Notes under the pieces: generated by a model
Told to the model about the DNA's origin: nothing
What the model saw: the letters and a program-made list of their open reading frames with translations, nothing else
Databases searched by the model: none
Shown here: piece by piece, positions 1 through 7,863 of the stretch
Layout: each line of letters starts with the position of its first letter
Numbering within the stretch: the first letter of the stretch is position 1
NCBI GenBank assembly: GCA_947384055.1
Contig: CANDFO010000021.1
Coordinates: 1-33,893 of the forward strand
Direction of reading: 5' to 3'
Source: an uncultured Flavonifractor sp.
GTDB taxonomy: Bacteria > Bacillota > Clostridia > Oscillospirales > Oscillospiraceae
Length of the DNA stretch: 33,893 nt
Translations under genes and position numbers: made by a program

Positions 1-1467
1 GTGGGAGACATTGGTAATCAGCTCGGCCTTGAAGCGTTCGCTCTTGAGCTGCTCCTCCACAGCGGAGCTGATGGCTCCGCCCAGGTCGTTGAGCTGTCCG
101 GCGTGCTCCCGCAGGTCCCGGTACATCCGCCTGCCGGTATTGATCTTATAAGAGGGGTCGCCCCCTACAATGTGCCGCAGACCCTCCTGTATCTCCTTCC
201 ACTGGAGGCACCAGCGGCAGATGGCATACAGCACCAGCCCCTGGTACAGGGGAGTCAGAAATACGGTAGCGGCGGTGAGGACGCTCCCCACCAGATAGAG
301 CCCGAATACCGCCGCCGCCCGCCAGACCAGGGGCCAGCCGGCGGCCAGCTCCCGGCAGGCGCGCCCCAGCCCGGCACACCCCCTCCAAATCAGCGTATTG
401 GAAAAGAGGGTGTGGGTCTTATACCGGACTGCCAGGGTGTGAATGCCGGTCAGGACGCACCCGCCGATGGCCAGGGAAATGAGCAGGATGCCTACCGTGG
501 TTTCTGTGCGGACCGCGTCGCCTGGGTCTGAGCTGGCATAACCATAGGTCATGGAACCTTCCGCGGCCAGCAGAAAGCAGACGGCGGTAAACAAGACCAC
601 GGCCAGCAGATCCAGGGGTATGCGGTCCAGACGCCCCAGACAGATGCCCTGCCGGTCCCGCCGCCGGCCGGCCCCCATGCACAGAAAGGCCAGCGCTAGG
701 ACCGCTACGGCGTCCATAATAACGGCGGCCAGAGCTATGATGGGCATATAGTGGGCGTACTGGATATAGCTATGATACATATCCACAAAATTATCTTCTG
801 CCCGGAGCGGATCCGTGACACCATACTCCACAGCCAGATTCGCGGTCTTGACGCGGCTGTCCAGGTCCTGGTGGTAGGTCCAGCTGTCATACCCGTTCAA
901 CAGCCAGCCATAGCCCGCGGCCCGCTCCGCGTCCTCCGGTCCGCAGGCAATTACCGACCAGTCGGGGAGGTAGATATAAATCAGATGCCGTTCCCCCTCT
1001 TCGTCCCAGCCCATATAGTCATTGTCGGAAATGCCGGTGCTGCTGGTGAGCGCCAGGGGGGTATAGAGGACCTGGTGGACGGCGTTATGCAGTGCGTCCC
1101 GGGATGTGTCCACCGGGAGATTGCTGTACAGGAGCTCACCGGTATCGTTGTTCAGGAGACGGACGCGGAAATTGGTGTTTTCCGCAGAGAGGAGCTTTTG
1201 GAAATTGTCCAGCTGCTGCGCCTCCAGGTAAGAGAGCTTTTCACCCCACCTCTGCTTTTGGAGCAGACGCGCCAGTTCCCGTACCGCGCTGATGTAGTCA
1301 TACAGGGCTTCGGTGTATTCGCTGCTGCTGTAATAGCCCGCGCCGGTCCAGATGTCGTCCCACTTATACAGGGTGAAGCCGGTGGCCAGGAAACCCGCCG
1401 TACCCATTACCAGGGCCAATATCGCCGCCAGGACCCGCAGTCTAGGGCTGGTGCGCCGCTGTTTCAT
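1..1467 (-). CDS. Sensor histidine kinase, N-terminal part (cut by window start)
   Basis: Membrane sensor kinase, expected to autophosphorylate a histidine and pass the phosphate to the response regulator encoded just upstream. The 489 visible residues begin MKQRRTSPRLRV. A first membrane segment lies at about residues 10-30, then a roughly 200-residue outside domain, then several more membrane segments (about 243-262, 280-300, 320-345 and 375-410), more than the usual two. A short linker leads to the H-box: the last residues read FKAELITNVSH, so the window ends exactly on the phospho-accepting His. The dimerisation remainder and the ATPase domain lie outside. The ATG at 1467 is preceded by AAGGAGG nine bases upstream. 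The gene follows the regulator by 57 bases, so the two are probably co-transcribed. The signal sensed cannot be told from sequence. Confidence 0.88.
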   Translation of the reverse strand, partial: MKQRRTSPRLRVLAAILALVMGTAGFLATGFTLYKWDDIWTGAGYYSSSEYTEALYDYISAVRELARLLQKQRWGEKLSYLEAQQLDNFQKLLSAENTNFRVRLLNNDTGELLYSNLPVDTSRDALHNAVHQVLYTPLALTSSTGISDNDYMGWDEEGERHLIYIYLPDWSVIACGPEDAERAAGYGWLLNGYDSWTYHQDLDSRVKTANLAVEYGVTDPLRAEDNFVDMYHSYIQYAHYMPIIALAAVIMDAVAVLALAFLCMGAGRRRDRQGICLGRLDRIPLDLLAVVLFTAVCFLLAAEGSMTYGYASSDPGDAVRTETTVGILLISLAIGGCVLTGIHTLAVRYKTHTLFSNTLIWRGCAGLGRACRELAAGWPLVWRAAAVFGLYLVGSVLTAATVFLTPLYQGLVLYAICRWCLQWKEIQEGLRHIVGGDPSYKINTGRRMYRDLREHAGQLNDLGGAISSAVEEQLKSERFKAELITNVSH

Positions 1468-1525
1468 CGCGTTGTACCTCCTTAAAGTGGCGGGGTATGG
1501 ACGGCAGGCAGTCCTTCCACGGCCG

Positions 1526-2224
1526 TTATGCCTTTTCCATCTTGTAGCCCAGGCCCCAGACCACTTTGATATACCGGGGATTGGCCGGGTCTATCTCGAT
1601 TTTCTCCCGCAGGTGCCGGATATGCACCGCCACAGTGTTCTCCGAGCCCAGAGAGGGGTCGTTCCACACCAGCTCGTAGATCTGACTGGTGGAAAATACC
1701 CTGCCGGGACTTTTCATCAGCAGCAGGAGGATATTATACTCAATAGGTGTGAGGCTTACGGACTCCCCGTCCACTGTGACGGATTTGGCCGCGTCGTTCA
1801 GAGCAATGCCGCCGTTTCGTAGGACCGCGGCGTCCTCCGCCATCTGGCTGCGCCCTCCCAACGTCGTGTACCGCCGCAGCTGGCTCTTCACTCTGGCGAT
1901 GACCTCAATGGGGTTGAAGGGCTTTGTCACATAGTCGTCCGCCCCGATGTTCAGCCCCAGCACCTTGTCTGAGTCCTCGCTTTTGGCGGTAAGCAGGATG
2001 ATGGGGATGTTCCGGCTCTCCCGGAGCTTGGCGGTGGTACGGATGCCGTCCAGTCCCGGCATCATCACGTCCAGCAGCACCAGGTCCACATTCTCCCGTT
2101 CCACAATACGCAGACATTCCAGCCCGTCGTAGGCCTTCAGAGTCCGGTAGCCCTCGCTGGTGAGATAGATATCCAGGGCGGATACGATGTCCTTGTCGTC
2201 GTCACAGATCAGAATGCTATGCAA
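1526..2224 (-). CDS. OmpR/PhoB-family response regulator
   Basis: DNA-binding response regulator of the two-component pair with the downstream kinase. The receiver domain (about residues 1-115) has the acidic pocket CDDD, the phosphorylated Asp in LVLLDVMMPG and the conserved Lys in YVTKPF. The C-terminal winged helix (about 130-232) has the OmpR/VanR-like ends IRHLREKIE and WGLGYKME. Length is normal for the family. Start choice: a GTG at 2233 has no ribosome binding site, whereas the TTG at 2224 is preceded by GAGGTGA at good spacing and gives MHSILICDDD, so TTG 2224 is preferred. An AT-rich dyad (GGATAT-N6-ATATCC, 2278-2295) lies upstream and could be an operator, but this is only a possibility. 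Confidence 0.93.
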   Translation of the reverse strand: MHSILICDDDKDIVSALDIYLTSEGYRTLKAYDGLECLRIVERENVDLVLLDVMMPGLDGIRTTAKLRESRNIPIILLTAKSEDSDKVLGLNIGADDYVTKPFNPIEVIARVKSQLRRYTTLGGRSQMAEDAAVLRNGGIALNDAAKSVTVDGESVSLTPIEYNILLLLMKSPGRVFSTSQIYELVWNDPSLGSENTVAVHIRHLREKIEIDPANPRYIKVVWGLGYKMEKA

Positions 2225-2388
2225 GACACTCACCTCATGTTTTTTAGGATAGCAGGAGCAGTTTAAGCCCAGCGGTGGGATATATTTAAATATCCTTTAA
2301 GATTGGGGAACACTCCTGACTTTACGGCCGTCTGCCATTATATACTCCCCGGCGGTCAAAGACAAGCAGTGCAAAAACCGTTTTTACG

Positions 2389-2420
2389 CGAAAAAGTCTG
2401 CCCCAAGGCAGACTTTTTCG
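2389..2420 (-). terminator. Bidirectional intrinsic terminator after ptsI
   Basis: A perfect 14-bp stem (2389-2402 with 2407-2420) with a CCAA loop. The arms carry A5 and T5 runs, so both transcripts would end in a U-tract. It lies 77 bases past the ptsI stop codon and would end the GTPase-ptsH-ptsI transcript before the two-component genes. Confidence 0.88.
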
Positions 2421-2496
2421 TCAAACCGCGGCTGCCGCCCAATGTGAAACGCGGCTGCCGTACATACAAGGGCTGTAAAACGGCGGGCAGCTCCCG

Positions 2497-4131
2497 TCAA
2501 TCCTTCCCCCCGCTCAGGTCCAGGCCGCGGATATGCTTCCGCAGCGGGAGCACCGCCGGAGGGGAGACGGACAGCTCGTCCAGGCCCATGCGCAGGAAGG
2601 TCTCGGTAAGGGCCTGGTCCGCTCCCAGCTCTCCGCAGATGCCTACCCAGCAGTTGTGCCGGTGTCCGGCCTCCACGGTGTGGCGGATCATGCGAAGAAC
2701 CGCAGGGTGGTGCGGGTCGTAAAAGCTGTCCAGCCTGGGATTCTGCCGGTCGATGGCCAGGGTATACTGGGTCAGGTCGTTGGTGCCCAGGGAGAAAAAG
2801 TCCACCTCCCGGGCCAGCTCTTCCGCCATGACAACGGCGGCGGGGGTCTCAATCATAATGCCGGTCTCCACCTGGCCCAGGGCGGCGCCCTCCTCCCGGA
2901 GCTCGGCTCTGCACTCCTCCAGAATCTCCTTGGCCGCCCGGACTTCCTGGACTGAGATGATCATAGGGAACATAATGCCCACGCAGCCGAATGCACTGGC
3001 CCGGAGAATCGCCCGGAGCTGCTGTTTGAACATCTCCTTCCGGGTCAGGCAGACGCGGATAGCCCGGAAGCCCATGGCGGGGTTCTCCTCCCGGTCCAGC
3101 CCGAAATAGGCCGCCTGCTTGTCAGCCCCGATATCCAGCGTGCGGATGATGACTTTTTTCCCCGCCATGACCTCCACCGCCCGCTTATACTGGATAAACT
3201 GCTCCTCCTCGGATGGATAATCCTCCGCGTTCAGGTAGAGAAACTCGCTGCGGAACAGCCCGATGCCCTGGGCGTCGTTTTGCAGCGCCAGCTCCGCGTC
3301 CCCGGCGCTGCCGATGTTGGCGTATACCTTGATCTCCCTGCCGTCCAGGGTGACGTTGGGGGTCCCCTTCAGCGCCTGGAGCAGGGCCGCCTGCTCCAGG
3401 TCCCTTTTACGCCTGGCCTCCATCCCGGCCAGCAGCTCCGGGTCCGGGTCGATATAGATGCGTCCGGCATACCCGTCCAGCACCGCCATATGCCCGTCCC
3501 AGCTCTCATCAATGTCCACACCAATGAGGGCGGGGATATTCATGGTTCGGGCCAGGATTGCCGTATGGCTGCTGCCAGAGCCCTGGCGGGTGACAAAGCC
3601 CAGCAGCTGGCGCTTGTCCAGCTGCACGGTCTCACTGGGGGTCAGGTCGTCGGCCGCCAGAATCGCGGGCCGCCCGTCCTGGAGGTCCGCCTCCTCCTGT
3701 CCGGTGAGGATATTTACCACCCGGCGGGAGATATCCCTGATATCGGCCGCCCTCCCCTGCATGTACGCATCCTCCATAGCGGCAAAGGCCCCGGCAAACT
3801 GCTCCCCGGCGGCGGATACGGCGTATTCGGCGGCAGTCCCCTGGTTGTCCAGGAGCTCTTTCACCGCGTCCAGATAATCCTCGTCTTCCAGCATCATCTG
3901 ATGAATCTCAAAAATGGCCGCGCTGTCCTCGCCCGCTTCCTCCACGGCCTTGTCGTACAGCTCTGCCAGCTGCTCTTTGGCCTTGGCTGCGGCGGCCTGG
4001 AAGCGCGCCCACTCCTCCCGGGGGGTCAGCGCAGACACCTGGCTGACCTGACAGCTCCGGGCCTTTCTGCATACCCGTAACGGTCCAATGGCAATACCGT
4101 TTAAAATAGATGTTCCGGCTGCAACCTGCAC
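2497..4131 (-). CDS. ptsI: PTS Enzyme I (phosphoenolpyruvate-protein phosphotransferase)
   Basis: Cytoplasmic general PTS protein that takes phosphate from phosphoenolpyruvate and passes it to HPr. 544 residues, close to the usual 570. The N-terminal HPr-binding and phosphohistidine domains contain the active-site His in GSGSSHTAILARTMNIPA (usual form GGRTSHSAIMAR). The C-terminal PEP-binding barrel has FRSEFLYL, the TNDLTQYTLAIDR motif and the catalytic Cys in GICGELGAD. The GTG start at 4131 has GGAGGAG seven bases upstream. It lies 21 bases after ptsH and is followed by a strong terminator, so it is the last gene of its transcript. Identification is secure. Confidence 0.97.
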   Translation of the reverse strand: MQVAAGTSILNGIAIGPLRVCRKARSCQVSQVSALTPREEWARFQAAAAKAKEQLAELYDKAVEEAGEDSAAIFEIHQMMLEDEDYLDAVKELLDNQGTAAEYAVSAAGEQFAGAFAAMEDAYMQGRAADIRDISRRVVNILTGQEEADLQDGRPAILAADDLTPSETVQLDKRQLLGFVTRQGSGSSHTAILARTMNIPALIGVDIDESWDGHMAVLDGYAGRIYIDPDPELLAGMEARRKRDLEQAALLQALKGTPNVTLDGREIKVYANIGSAGDAELALQNDAQGIGLFRSEFLYLNAEDYPSEEEQFIQYKRAVEVMAGKKVIIRTLDIGADKQAAYFGLDREENPAMGFRAIRVCLTRKEMFKQQLRAILRASAFGCVGIMFPMIISVQEVRAAKEILEECRAELREEGAALGQVETGIMIETPAAVVMAEELAREVDFFSLGTNDLTQYTLAIDRQNPRLDSFYDPHHPAVLRMIRHTVEAGHRHNCWVGICGELGADQALTETFLRMGLDELSVSPPAVLPLRKHIRGLDLSGGKD

Positions 4132-4152
4132 GGGACGGCTCCTCCCTTCGGC

Positions 4153-4413
4153 CTACAGATTATCCTTGAAAAACTGCTCCATTGCGGCGGCGTCGGCCTC
4201 CTCGCTGCCGCCCTCCACCGTGACGGAGACCGTGTCGCCCTGCTTGATGCCCAGGCCCATAACTGCCATGAGCTTGGTACATACGGCGGACTTGCCGCCC
4301 GCTTTTTCAATGGTGACGGTGCTCTCCAGCGCTTTGGCGGCCTTCACCAGCAGTCCGGCAGGCCGGGCGTGAATCCCGACGGGGTCGGTAATGACGTACT
4401 GAAACTGTTTCAT
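4153..4413 (-). CDS. ptsH: HPr phosphocarrier protein lacking the Ser46 site
   Basis: Small phosphocarrier between Enzyme I and the sugar-specific PTS enzymes. 86 residues, normal length. His15 lies in the intact GIHARPAG motif, so the phosphotransfer role is retained. In Firmicutes HPr the regulatory serine sits in NLKSIMGVMSLG; here the matching stretch is VCTKLMAVMGLG, putting Lys47 at the Ser46 position with a Thr just before it. Control by HPr kinase/phosphorylase at the usual residue therefore looks impossible unless Thr46 substitutes. The gene starts 29 bases after the GTPase-nuclease gene and 21 bases before ptsI. An AAGGAAG ribosome binding site precedes the ATG. Confidence 0.95.
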   Translation of the reverse strand: MKQFQYVITDPVGIHARPAGLLVKAAKALESTVTIEKAGGKSAVCTKLMAVMGLGIKQGDTVSVTVEGGSEEADAAAMEQFFKDNL

Positions 4414-4442
4414 GGGGATACTTCCTTTCCTTCTTTTCTGAT

Positions 4443-7190
4443 TTATGCTCCGGAGGGCCCAGCGGACTGCCCCTCCCTTTGCCCGGTATGGCGGCTTTGC
4501 CCTTTTACTGCGCTCTGCTTTTTCTCCTGCGCCTGCTCCATGGCGCGGCGGACGGGCTGTGCGCTGTCAGGCCGTTGATTGTTCCGCCGGATCAGGGCGG
4601 AGATCTGACCCACCGCCTGCTCCACCTCCGCCTGGAAGGTCCGGGCGGACAGCCGCAGGGCCCCGTGGCCCAGAATGATCATCTGCTCGGCCCCGTCAGA
4701 GGTGGCCACCCGCACCCGATGTTTTTGTCCAATCTCATAGGTGGCCTTTTCAATATAGGCGTCGGCAGTCTCCGCCTCCTTAGTAAAAACCACGTAGATA
4801 TTATGGTAACGGCTGACCTCTACCGTATTCCTGGGCACCCGATAGGCGTCAAACACCAGTATGACAACGCACTGCTTATATCCCTGATAATTGCTCAGCA
4901 GGTCCATCAGCAGCTGCCGCGCGGCGTCCAGGCTGGTGCTGGCCACCTCCTTCAGGTCATCCCAGGCATGGATGATGTTATAGCCGTCCACCAGCAGATA
5001 TTCCGGCCCCTGCTTCCGGGGCTCCGCCGGGCGGGCCGGGGAAGCAGCGGGTTCCCTGGGTCTTACGGAGGCCCGGAACTCTTTCTGTTTGACCGGGCCG
5101 TAGGTCCGCTCAAAGATTTCCTGGAGCTCCCTGTCCTGCTCCAGGCCGCCGGGGGAGGACCGCCGCGGCGGGGCTCGGTCCTCCGCTGGCTCGGGCTCCG
5201 CCTCCGTCCGCCCCAGCCGCAGGCCGCTGCTGACGTGCATGTGGGCGGCCGCCTGGTCCCATTTCACCAGCACCCCCGCCCCATGGTCGCAGAAGATGGA
5301 GTCCGCCGGATGGTCGGTATCCCGCTCCGGGTCGTATCCGCTGGCGGCAACTGCCCGCTCCTGGTCGGCACAGGGGGCCCAGCCTCTGGGCGCGCAGAAG
5401 AGCCGCCCCTGTCCCCTGGTGTAGGCGGCCACCTCCCGGCCGTAGTCCCGCAGGCCCGCTACCGGGGCCGCCCCCGTGAGCACGGCGGTCTCCCCCTCTG
5501 TGCGGGGGGTCTCGGTGACGCCGTTCATTCGCTGCAAGTCGGTGATGGCCCGCCCCAGGGAACCGGCGGGCAGCTCCAGCCGGAAGGCATACCAGGGCTC
5601 CAGCAGGATGCTCTTCGCCTGCATCAGCCCCTGGCGCACCGCCCGGTAGGTTGCCTGGCGAAAATCTCCGCCCTCGGTGTGTTTCTCATGGGCGCGGCCC
5701 GCCACCAGGGTCAGCCGCATATCAGTGATAGGGGCCCCGGTAAGTACGCCCGGATGACTGCGCTCGGCCAGATGGGTGAGAATCAGCCGCTGCCAATTTC
5801 GGTCCAGCGTGTCCTCCGGGCACACTGTATTCAAAACCAGGCCGCTTCCCCGCTCTCCCGGCTCCATCAGCAGATGGACCTCCGCGTAGTGCCGCAGCGG
5901 TTCATAGTGTCCCACCCCCTCCACCGGGGCGGCGATGGTCTCCCGGTAGACAATATGTCCGGTTCCAAACGTCACATCCAGGCCAAACCGCTGGGCAATG
6001 ACCTCCCGCAGTACCTCCAGCTGGACCTCCCCCATCAGCTGAACGTGAATTTCCCGCAGCTGCCCGTTCCAAATTACATGGAGCTGGGGGTCCTCTTCCT
6101 GAAGAAGCTCCAGCTTTTTCAGCGCGGAATGGGGGTCGCACCCCTGGGGAAGCTCCACCTGATAGGTGAGCACCGGCTCCAGAAGGGGCTCCCCGCCACT
6201 CTGCTCCGCCCCAAGGCCCTGCCCGGGAAATGTGCGGTTCAGTCCGGTGACGGCGCATACAGTGCCCGCCTCCGCCCGCTCCTTCAGCGTATACTTCGCA
6301 CCGGAGTACAGGCGGATCTGGTCCACTTTTTCCTCCCACACCTGGTCCTCGTCCAGCCCCGCCCGGCGGTTGGTCAGCAGGTCTTTGACCTTGAGTACGC
6401 CTCCGGTGATCTTCAAATAGGTGAGCCGTCCTCCCTGGGGGTCCCGGGCGATTTTATAGACGCGCGCCCCAAATTCCGCCGGATAGCGGGGCGCGGGAGC
6501 ATACCGGACCAGGCCGTCCAGCAGCCCGTCCACTCCTTCCAGGCGCAGCGCGGAGCCAAAATAGCAGGGAAACAGCTTCCGCCGGGCAGTCAGGTCGGCA
6601 ATGTCCCCATCCTCCAGGCGCCCTCGCTCCAGATAGGTCTCCAGCGTCTCCTCGTCGCACAAGGCGGCGCTCTCCCACAGGGCCGGCCCTGCCTGCCCAA
6701 AGTCCACGCAGCCCTCGCTCAGCCGCTCCCGCAGAGAGGCCAGCAGCACCGCCCGGTCCGCGCCGTCCAGGTCCATTTTGTTGATAAACAGAAATGTGGG
6801 GACACCGTACCGCTCCAGCAGAGCCCAGACGGTGGCGGTGTGACCCTGCACGCCGCTGGGTCCGCTGATCACCAGCACCGCACAGTCCAGCACCTGGAGG
6901 GTGCGCTCCATTTCGCTGGAAAAGTCCACATGGCCAGGGGTGTCCAGCAGGGTCAGCTGTGCCTCCTCCAGGGGAAGAACGGCCTGCTTGGAAAAAATGG
7001 TAATGCCCCGCTCCCGCTCCAGCGCGTGTGTGTCCAGAAAGGCATCCCGGTGGTCCACCCGGCCCAGTTTTTTCAGACAGCCCGCCCGGTAAAGCATCCC
7101 CTCCGAAAGGGTGGTTTTTCCCGCATCCACATGGGCCAGCAGACCCACACAAATGCGCTTGACCGGCTTGTGCTCAGACCCGCCGCCCAT
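4443..7190 (-). CDS. TetM/EF-G-like translational GTPase fused to a Rae1 (YacP) NYN nuclease
   Basis: About 915 residues. Residues 1 to about 640 form a translational GTPase of the TetM/EF-G type: P-loop AHVDAGKTT (19-27), switch motif RERGITIF, DTPGH (83-87), NKMD (137-140), then domains II-V ending near LLEPWYAFRLELP. After a charged, Pro-rich linker, residues 731 to about 870 match the YacP/Rae1 NYN (PIN-like) nuclease: LLVDGYNIIHAW, LVFDAYRV, FTKEAETADAYIEK and VATSDGAEQ. A basic, Gln-rich tail follows. In Bacillus subtilis Rae1 is a separate protein that cuts mRNA at the ribosomal A site; the fusion suggests a GTPase that carries the nuclease to that site (inference). The domain IV tip lacks the TetM PVST loop, so tetracycline resistance should not be assumed. 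Start: the GTG at 7199 is one base from the GGGAGGG site, while the ATG at 7190 is ten bases away and preferred. Confidence 0.93.
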   Translation of the reverse strand: MGGGSEHKPVKRICVGLLAHVDAGKTTLSEGMLYRAGCLKKLGRVDHRDAFLDTHALERERGITIFSKQAVLPLEEAQLTLLDTPGHVDFSSEMERTLQVLDCAVLVISGPSGVQGHTATVWALLERYGVPTFLFINKMDLDGADRAVLLASLRERLSEGCVDFGQAGPALWESAALCDEETLETYLERGRLEDGDIADLTARRKLFPCYFGSALRLEGVDGLLDGLVRYAPAPRYPAEFGARVYKIARDPQGGRLTYLKITGGVLKVKDLLTNRRAGLDEDQVWEEKVDQIRLYSGAKYTLKERAEAGTVCAVTGLNRTFPGQGLGAEQSGGEPLLEPVLTYQVELPQGCDPHSALKKLELLQEEDPQLHVIWNGQLREIHVQLMGEVQLEVLREVIAQRFGLDVTFGTGHIVYRETIAAPVEGVGHYEPLRHYAEVHLLMEPGERGSGLVLNTVCPEDTLDRNWQRLILTHLAERSHPGVLTGAPITDMRLTLVAGRAHEKHTEGGDFRQATYRAVRQGLMQAKSILLEPWYAFRLELPAGSLGRAITDLQRMNGVTETPRTEGETAVLTGAAPVAGLRDYGREVAAYTRGQGRLFCAPRGWAPCADQERAVAASGYDPERDTDHPADSIFCDHGAGVLVKWDQAAAHMHVSSGLRLGRTEAEPEPAEDRAPPRRSSPGGLEQDRELQEIFERTYGPVKQKEFRASVRPREPAASPARPAEPRKQGPEYLLVDGYNIIHAWDDLKEVASTSLDAARQLLMDLLSNYQGYKQCVVILVFDAYRVPRNTVEVSRYHNIYVVFTKEAETADAYIEKATYEIGQKHRVRVATSDGAEQMIILGHGALRLSARTFQAEVEQAVGQISALIRRNNQRPDSAQPVRRAMEQAQEKKQSAVKGQSRHTGQREGQSAGPSGA

Positions 7191-7237
7191 CTCCGTCACC
7201 CCCTCCCGGCGGATATCCGCTCCAATGTATCGAGGAG

Positions 7238-7266
7238 ATTATATCATAAGAAAAACCGTTCGTCGA
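7238..7266 (-). promoter_or_regulatory. Sigma-A promoter for the GTPase-nuclease gene
   Basis: On the minus strand a perfect TATAAT (7238-7243) lies 17 bases from TCGACG (7261-7266, four of six matches to the -35). It predicts a leader of about 40 bases before the ATG at 7190. It may also serve ptsH and ptsI, since no separate promoter fits in their short gaps. Confidence 0.7.
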
Positions 7267-7382
7267 TAGGCATTTCCTCCGGTCCCACGTCCGGCGAAGC
7301 GCCCCGCCCAACTCCGGCAAACCCGGCTGCGGTTCCCCTCCCTGCCACGCCCGGCTGCATTCAGCCTCAACTATGCCGAAAA

Positions 7383-7412
7383 AGGCCTCTTTGTCGGTTG
7401 ACAAAGAGGCCT
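7383..7412. repeat. Perfect 13-bp inverted repeat overlapping the ruvX -35 box
   Basis: AGGCCTCTTTGTC (7383-7395) and its exact complement (7400-7412) flank a GGTT loop. The right arm contains most of the ruvX -35 box. Read on the minus strand the hairpin ends in a T5 run, so it could terminate antisense transcripts coming from the TSUP genes through ruvX. It could instead be an operator. Confidence 0.75.
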
Positions 7413-7425
7413 CTGGGGTTATAAT
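7398..7425 (+). promoter_or_regulatory. Consensus sigma-A promoter of ruvX
   Basis: TTGACA (7398-7403), 16-base spacer and TATAAT (7420-7425), both perfect consensus boxes. The ruvX start codon is only about 22 bases past the -10 box, so the leader is very short. The -35 lies inside the inverted repeat at 7383-7412. Confidence 0.85.
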
Positions 7426-7446
7426 GGGTACAAAGGAGTGGCTTTT

Positions 7447-7863
7447 GTGCGTATTATGGCAATTGACTATGGAGACGCCCGGACAGGCGTCGCGATTTCA
7501 GACCCTACCGGACTGCTGACCGGATTTACTACCGTAATCCACACCCGGAATCCGGAAACTGCGGTTCAAAAGCTGACGGAACTGGTCCATGCCCACCAGG
7601 TAGAACAGCTGGTGCTGGGCCTTCCACGGAACATGGACGGCACGGAAGGCCCCCGTGCAGCGCTCTGCCGGGCTTTTGCCCACCGGCTTGAAGCCGCCTC
7701 CGGCCTCAAGCCGGTGCTGTGGGACGAGCGCCGGACCACTGTGGAAGCTCACAATATCCTCCACGCCTCCGGAAAGCCCATGAAGCGCCATAAGCAGACC
7801 GTGGACGCGGTGGCGGCCAGCCTGATTTTGGAGGGCTACCTGCGGTTTCGCTCACCCTTTTGA
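7447..7863 (+). CDS. ruvX: RuvX/YqgF-family pre-16S rRNA nuclease / putative Holliday junction resolvase
   Basis: RNase H-fold protein of the YqgF/RuvX family, linked in other bacteria to 16S rRNA 5'-end maturation and proposed as a Holliday junction resolvase. Signature stretches are MAIDYGDARTGVAISD at the N-terminus with the catalytic Asp, LVLGLPRNMDGTEG, and WDERRTTVEAHNIL with the later catalytic acidic residues, ending VDAVAASLILEGYL. 138 residues, normal for the family. Start: a GTG at 7438 overlaps the ribosome binding site itself, while the GTG at 7447 lies eight bases after AAGGAG, so 7447 is chosen. Its 3' end overlaps the convergent TSUP gene by 12 bases. Confidence 0.95.
   Translation: MRIMAIDYGDARTGVAISDPTGLLTGFTTVIHTRNPETAVQKLTELVHAHQVEQLVLGLPRNMDGTEGPRAALCRAFAHRLEAASGLKPVLWDERRTTVEAHNILHASGKPMKRHKQTVDAVAASLILEGYLRFRSPF

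Noticed and set aside
1..1467. Frameshifted or broken sensor kinase
   Set aside because: The minus-strand frame is continuous from the ATG at 1467 to base 1; it only looks fragmentary because the window cuts it at the H-box.
4443..7190. Tetracycline resistance gene tet(M)
   Set aside because: The GTPase core is related, but the domain IV tip loop needed for tetracycline release differs and a nuclease domain is attached; resistance is not supported.
4479..7424. Very long open frame on the plus strand opposite the GTPase-nuclease gene
   Set aside because: It is a mirror of a GC-rich gene: its sequence has no domain character, is Gly/Pro/Arg/Gln-rich, and the minus strand encodes an unmistakable conserved protein. 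The same holds for long plus-strand frames opposite eno, gpmI, pgk, ptsI and the topoisomerase gene.
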